Shown here: piece by piece, positions 60,064 through 64,000 of the stretch
Position numbering within the stretch: the first letter of the stretch is position 1
How the letters are laid out: every line of letters begins with the position of its first letter
Assembly: GCA_963747775.1 (NCBI GenBank)
Contig: CAVVGT010000004.1
Location: 186,001-250,000 of the forward strand
DNA from: JAGVSZ01 sp963747775
Lineage (GTDB): Bacteria > Pseudomonadota > Gammaproteobacteria > Burkholderiales > SG8-39
Direction: 5' to 3'
DNA length: 64,000 nt
Made by a program: the position numbers and the translations under genes
The notes under the pieces: generated by a model
Database searches by the model: none
What the model was told of the DNA's origin: nothing
The model's input: only the letters and a program-made list of their open reading frames with translations

Positions 60064-61041
60064 ATGACCGAGCCGACGGGCAGCACCGCGACCGCGAGCG
60101 TCGTCTGCGTCGCGCTCGCCGACTTTTTTGAGCGCCCGGTCGCCGAACAGGCGCGCCTCAAGGCGCGCCTCGAGGGCCTGCTCGCACGCGCGATCGAGCC
60201 GCTCGCCGGGGCGGACCGGATCGTCGCGGACACGGCGGACGGCGCCGCGCTGATCGTCCTCGCGCCGCCCGTCGATGCCCTGCTGCTGGCGCATCGCACG
60301 CGCCGCGCCGCCCGCGAGGCGAGCGAGCCGCTGCCGCTGCGGGTCGGGGTCAGCCACGGGCCGATCGGCGTCGCGACCGACGCGTCCGGCGAAGTGCGGC
60401 TGATCGGGGACGGGATCGCCGCCGGCGCGAGCATCACGCCGTTCGCGGAGCCGGGCCAGGTGATCGCCTCGCGCGCGTTTCGCGACGCGCTCGCGGCGCG
60501 CGACGAGGAGCGCGCCGCGCGGCTGCGCCCCGCCGGCAGCGTCACCGACGCGAGCCTCCGGGCGCACGAGCTGTTTGCCTTCGCGCCCGCGATCGACACC
60601 GGTCCGGCCGAGGTCGCGGCGCCGCCGCGGCGCCGACTGCTTCTCGTCGCGGGCTTGAGCGTCGGCGGATTGCTCGGCGTCGGTCTGGTCGTGCGCGGCT
60701 TGCGCCGCGTCGCCGCGCGCGCGAAGCGCCCCGGCGCGATCGCCCTCGCGATCACGCCGTGGGGCGAGGTGCGCGTCGACGGCGAGACGAAGGGGCGCAG
60801 CCCGCCGCTGAAGCACCTCGAGGTCAACCCCGGCAGGCACACGATCGAAGTGCGGCATCCGCAAAACGCACCGCTGACGCTGGAAGTCGAGCTCTCGCCC
60901 GGCGAGGAGCTCACGGTGCGGCACGCGTTCTCCACGCCGCGCCCCGCGCCCGCCGCTACGCCCGCGCCCGCCCGGGAACCGCGCAAGCTCCCGAGCCCGG
61001 CGGAGATCTGGCGCAACTTCCGCCGGGAGAGCGGCCTGTGA
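60064..61041 (+). CDS. Cyclase-homology / PEGA-domain membrane protein
   Basis: 325 residues. N-terminal half resembles a class-III nucleotide-cyclase homology domain (RVGVSHGPIGVA, RLIGDGIAAGASI, AEPGQVIASRAF) but lacks clear metal Asp pairs, so it is probably non-catalytic. A transmembrane helix (LLLVAGLSVGGLLGVGLVV, near 198-217) is followed by a PEGA domain (GEVRVDGETKGRSPPLKHLEV). A GTG at 60037 (GTGA overlap with metG) is an alternative start. Its stop is overlapped by a mini-ORF leading to a Ser/Thr kinase; the two probably form a sensory module. Confidence 0.8.
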   Translation: MTEPTGSTATASVVCVALADFFERPVAEQARLKARLEGLLARAIEPLAGADRIVADTADGAALIVLAPPVDALLLAHRTRRAAREASEPLPLRVGVSHGPIGVATDASGEVRLIGDGIAAGASITPFAEPGQVIASRAFRDALAARDEERAARLRPAGSVTDASLRAHELFAFAPAIDTGPAEVAAPPRRRLLLVAGLSVGGLLGVGLVVRGLRRVAARAKRPGAIALAITPWGEVRVDGETKGRSPPLKHLEVNPGRHTIEVRHPQNAPLTLEVELSPGEELTVRHAFSTPRPAPAATPAPAREPRKLPSPAEIWRNFRRESGL

Positions 61042-61103
61042 GCCTGCAGGACCGCTCCAAGGGCAAACACCCGAACGCCCTTCGCGCGAGGGTCGTCCAA
61101 TGA
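61038..61103 (+). CDS. Mini-ORF 1 (21 aa) between PEGA and kinase genes
   Basis: A 21-codon frame starting with GTG that overlaps the PEGA gene stop (GTGA); it begins VSLQDRSKGK. Its stop overlaps the next mini-ORF start (ATGA). Same repeat family as the frame at 32222. Confidence 0.45.
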   Translation: MSLQDRSKGKHPNALRARVVQ

Positions 61104-61165
61104 GCCCGCAGGACCGCTCCAAGGGCGAACACCCGAGCACCCTTCGCGCGAGGATCGTTCAATGA
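61100..61165 (+). CDS. Mini-ORF 2 (21 aa), MSPQDRSKGE type
   Basis: A 21-codon frame beginning MSPQDRSKGE and ending RARIVQ. The first ten codons match 32222 base for base or nearly so. ATGA overlaps at both ends. Confidence 0.45.
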   Translation: MSPQDRSKGEHPSTLRARIVQ

Positions 61166-61221
61166 GCTCGCCGGGCCGCCCCAAGGGCGAACTTCGAGCG
61201 CGGAGCGCGAGGGCCCTGTAA
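61162..61221 (+). CDS. Mini-ORF 3 (19 aa), diverged copy
   Basis: A 19-codon frame starting MSSPGRPKGE, a diverged copy of the same unit. It ends TAATG, overlapping the ATG of the kinase gene. The three mini-ORFs together bridge 180 bases with no gap in translation. Confidence 0.42.
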   Translation: MSSPGRPKGELRARSARAL

Positions 61222-62459
61222 TGAGCGACCCGGCGCAATCCCTCGGGCGGTACCGGATCCTCGGCGAGCTCGGCCGCGGCGCGATGGGCATCGTCTACCG
61301 AGCCGAGGACCCGATGCTCAACCGCACGGTCGCGATCAAGACGATCAACATGGTCGCCGACTTGGAAGAGCGCGCGGAATACGAGAAGCGGTTCTACCAG
61401 GAGGCGAAGGCGGCCGGTGGCCTGAGCCATCCCAACGTCGTCACGATCTACGACATCGGCCACGCCGGCGAGCTCGTCTACATGGCGATGGAATACATCG
61501 AGGGAACCGAGCTGCGCGATCTCCTCCTGCGCGGCCGGCTCGATGCGGTCACGGCGATCGACATCGCCGCCCAGGTCGCCGAGGGGCTCGCGTACGCGCA
61601 CGCGCGCGGCGTGGTGCACCGGGACGTGAAGCCCGCGAACATCATGGTGCCCCGCGACGGCCCGGCGAAGATCATGGACTTCGGCATCGCGCGCATGCGC
61701 GCCTCCGACCTCAAGACCCAGACCGGCATGCTGCTCGGCTCGCCGAAGTACATGTCGCCGGAGCAGCTGCTCGGCGGCGCGGTCGACCAGCGCTGTGACA
61801 TCTTCTCGCTCGGCGTCGTGCTGTACGAGGCGCTCACCGGCGCGCCGCCGTTCTCCGGCACCGACATCACGCAGATCATGTACCAGATCGTGAACGCGGT
61901 GCCGCCGCCGCCGAGCGCCGTCAACTCGCGCGTGTCGCCGATGCTCGATCTCATCGTGGCGAAGGCGCTCGCGAAGGATCCGGCGGGGCGCTACCCGGAT
62001 GCGCGCGAGATGGCCGCGGATTTGCGCGCGTGCCGCGCGGCGGTCGCCGATGAGGACGAGACGCTGACCCTGCCCCCCGGGCGGGTCGCGCCCCAGGCCC
62101 CCGACGCGAGCCAGACGCTGCGGATCGACCCTGCGCCGGCGCGAGCGCCAGGCACGACCACCCCGCCACGCGTCGAGCCCGGTCTGCGGCTGCGGATCTC
62201 GCGCCGGTTCGACTCGCTCGAGGCGACGCGCCGGCTCGCCGCAATGACCGACGCCGGACCGGCGGTGGACGCGTTCGCAAAGACGATGAAGCTCGACCTC
62301 GCCGCCGCGACCGGCGGCGACCGCGCGAGCCCGGCGCCGCTGTCCATACAGCGCGCGTCGGTGCCCGCTCGGGCGGCGACACGGTCGCGGGATCGCTGGA
62401 TCCTGGTCGCCAGTGTTACCATCGCCGCGCTCGTAGCGCTTGCGATCGCGCTGGTTTGA
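61221..62459 (+). CDS. Membrane-anchored Ser/Thr protein kinase
   Basis: Hanks-type kinase of 412 residues. Glycine loop GELGRGAMGIVYRAED, Lys in VAIKTI, catalytic HRDVKPAN, DFGIA and MSPEQLLGG. Residues 270-385 form a Pro/Ala-rich linker, ending in one transmembrane helix (WILVASVTIAALVALAIAL) at the C-terminus, so the kinase faces the cytoplasm. It has no PASTA domains. Coupled to the PEGA protein through mini-ORFs and followed after 40 bases by a proton-channel subunit gene. Confidence 0.93.
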   Translation: MSDPAQSLGRYRILGELGRGAMGIVYRAEDPMLNRTVAIKTINMVADLEERAEYEKRFYQEAKAAGGLSHPNVVTIYDIGHAGELVYMAMEYIEGTELRDLLLRGRLDAVTAIDIAAQVAEGLAYAHARGVVHRDVKPANIMVPRDGPAKIMDFGIARMRASDLKTQTGMLLGSPKYMSPEQLLGGAVDQRCDIFSLGVVLYEALTGAPPFSGTDITQIMYQIVNAVPPPPSAVNSRVSPMLDLIVAKALAKDPAGRYPDAREMAADLRACRAAVADEDETLTLPPGRVAPQAPDASQTLRIDPAPARAPGTTTPPRVEPGLRLRISRRFDSLEATRRLAAMTDAGPAVDAFAKTMKLDLAAATGGDRASPAPLSIQRASVPARAATRSRDRWILVASVTIAALVALAIALV

Positions 62460-62499
62460 TGCCCTCAGTCGCTGATCCCTTGAAACACCCAGACGCCCA

Positions 62500-64000
62500 A
62501 TGAGCGTCACGCCCCTCGCCGCCGCGCTCGCGCTCGCGGCGGCCTGGCTCGCGATCGCGGCGATCGGCGTCTGCGCGCCGCACGCGCTGCGCTTCGTGGC
62601 GAAGGTGCTCTATCCGCTCGGCGCCCTGGTCGGGCTCGCGCTCGCCGTCACCGCGTTCGTGGCGATCAGCCAGCCGCCGGACGAGACCGTCCTCCCGCTC
62701 GGGCTGCCCGACCTGCCGTTTCACTTCCGCATCGACGCGCTGTCGGCGTTCTTCCTGCTCATCCTGGGATCGGTCGCGGCCGGCGTGTCGGTGTTCGCAG
62801 CGGGCTATCTGCGGCCGGGCGAGGGCACGCAGCCGGGCGTGCAGTGCCTGTGGTACCACCTGTTCCTCGCGAGCATGGCGCTCGTCCTGCTCGCGAACGA
62901 CGCCTACGCGTTCATGGTGACGTGGGAAACGATGGCGGTGTCGTCGTTCTTTCTCGTCACGAGCGACCATCGCATCGCCGAGATCCAGCGAGCCGGGTAT
63001 CTCTACCTGCTGATCGCGCACGTCGGCGCGATCGCGATCCTGATGTGCTTCGGCGTGCTGAGCGGCTTCGGCGACTACAGCTTCGCCAGCATCCGCCAGT
63101 CGAGCTCACGCCGTTCTGGGCGACCGTCGCGTTCCTGCTCGCGCTGTTCGGCTTCGGCGCCAAGTCCGGCATCGTGCCGCTGCACGTGTGGCTGCCCGAG
63201 GCGCATCCGGCCGCGCCGTCCCCCGTATCCGCGCTGATGAGCGGGGTGATGCTGAAGACCGCGATCTACGGAATGCTGCGGGTGACGTTCGACCTCCTGC
63301 ATACGCAGGTCTGGTGGTGGGGCGTGCTCGCGCTCGCAATCGGCCTCGCGACGGCGCTGTTCGGCGTCGTGTTCAGCGCGGTGCAGACGGACATGAAGCG
63401 CCTGCTCGCCTGGTCCTCGATCGAGAACATCGGGTTCATCGTGGTCGGCTTCGGACTGGGCGTCACTTTCGCCGCGTACCGGATGTACGGCCTCGCTGCG
63501 CTCGCGCTCACGGCGATGCTCTACCACTGCCTGAACCACGCGTACTTCAAGAGCCTGCTGTTCCTCGCCACCGGCGCGGTGCTGCACGCGACCAAGGAGC
63601 GCGGCCTAGGCAAGCTCGGCGGCCTCATCCATCGCATGCCCTGGGTCGCGTGGCTCGCGCTCGTCGGCGCGCTCGCGATCGCCGGGTTGCCGCCGCTGAA
63701 CGGCTTCGTGTCGGAGTGGCTCCTGCTCCAGGCGTTCCTCTTCACGCCGAACCTGCCGGACAGCTACCTCAACATGCTCGTCCCGGTGGCGGCGGCGGCG
63801 ATCGCGCTGGCCGCGGCGCTGTCGGCTTACGTGATGGTGAAGTTCTACGGCGTCGTGTTCCTCGGACAACCGCGCGAGGAGAAGCTCGCCCAGGCGCACG
63901 ACGCCGGCCTCTGGGAGCGGGCCGGACTGATCTGGCTGGCGGCGGGCTGCGTCGTGTTCGGCGTGCTGCCGGTGCAGGTCATCACGCTCATCGATTTCGT
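62500..64000 (+). pseudogene. hyfB: Hydrogenase-4 subunit B/NuoL-like proton-conducting transporter, frameshifted, 3'-truncated by window
   Basis: Multi-pass antiporter-like subunit of the HyfB/NuoL/MrpA family. The first frame runs from ATG 62500 to about 63099 (RIDALSAFFLLILGSVAAGVS, YAFMVTWETMAVSSFF), then the homologous protein continues in the next frame: LTPFWATVAFLLALFGFGAK, HVWLPEAHPAAPSPVSALMSG, MKRLLAWSSIENIGF. Restoring one G near base 63099 (CAG[G]TCGAG) would rejoin IRQ with VELTPFW. The gene runs off the window end. Probably part of a hydrogenase-4 or formate-hydrogenlyase-like complex outside the window; a sequencing error is a strong alternative to true loss. Confidence 0.8.

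Overview
This GC-rich window resembles the chromosome of a betaproteobacterium (Burkholderiales or a neighbouring lineage, probably environmental). The grounds are the xseB-ispA-dxs order, folE2, membrane-bound PuuD urate hydroxylase, two TRAP transporters, a glrK/lipoprotein/glrR signalling locus, and very strong G/C third-position bias in all three codon phases. No taxon can be proven from the sequence alone. Genes are dense and often joined by ATGA, GTGA or TGATG overlaps. I saw no rRNA, tRNA, CRISPR array, integrase or transposase.

Bases 1-33.5 kb form a purine/urate/hydantoin-type catabolic island. It opens with puuD (cut by the window edge), an NCS2 purine permease and an 8-oxoguanine deaminase. 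Next comes a leftward trio (GntR regulator, Asp/Glu-racemase-like protein, PuuE-like deacetylase) divergent from a TRAP operon (6.4-9.4 kb). A second TRAP system (11.7-14.7 kb) follows a frameshifted amidohydrolase. It leads into two Tat-exported 5-hydroxyisourate-hydrolase-like proteins, another racemase-superfamily protein, a CDA-fold deaminase, a dihydropyrimidinase/hydantoinase, a fourth racemase-like protein, an unrecognised 606-residue P-loop protein and an isoaspartyl peptidase. From 22 to 29.8 kb a leftward seven-gene operon carries gntR, allC, an ArgE-like M20 enzyme, puuE, a ureidoglycine/alanine-glyoxylate-type aminotransferase, an enolase-superfamily enzyme and a PanE-like reductase. 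Divergent from it run uraD, uraH, a BMP-family binding lipoprotein, a fourth HIU-hydrolase-like protein and an MFS transporter. Together these cover guanine/8-oxoguanine to urate, HIU, OHCU, allantoin, allantoate and glyoxylate/urea-level intermediates, with several enzymes whose substrates cannot be read from sequence.

Bases 33.5-57.8 kb are mostly housekeeping: yajQ, a BKACE enzyme, a rhomboid protease followed in frame by a detached domain, a glutamine amidotransferase, two retropepsin-like proteases, folE2, a MetE-like protein, dxs, ispA, xseB, a second M20 carbamoylase with an omega-aminotransferase (possible beta-alanine branch of pyrimidine breakdown), a rhodanese, a receiver-Ser/Thr-kinase fusion, thyA, the glrK/lipoprotein/glrR locus, folA, a thioesterase, dcd and apbC. 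Bases 57.9-64 kb hold metG, a cyclase-homology/PEGA membrane protein, three overlapping mini-ORFs, a Ser/Thr kinase, and a frameshifted hyfB/NuoL-like gene cut by the window end.

The least explained signals are: (i) chains of ~20-codon mini-ORFs (MSPQDRSKGE type) fused by start/stop overlaps, present at two distant operon junctions; (ii) four Asp/Glu-racemase-superfamily proteins all lacking the usual pair of catalytic cysteines; (iii) four HIU-hydrolase paralogues, two exported; and (iv) the unknown P-loop protein inside the catabolic island.
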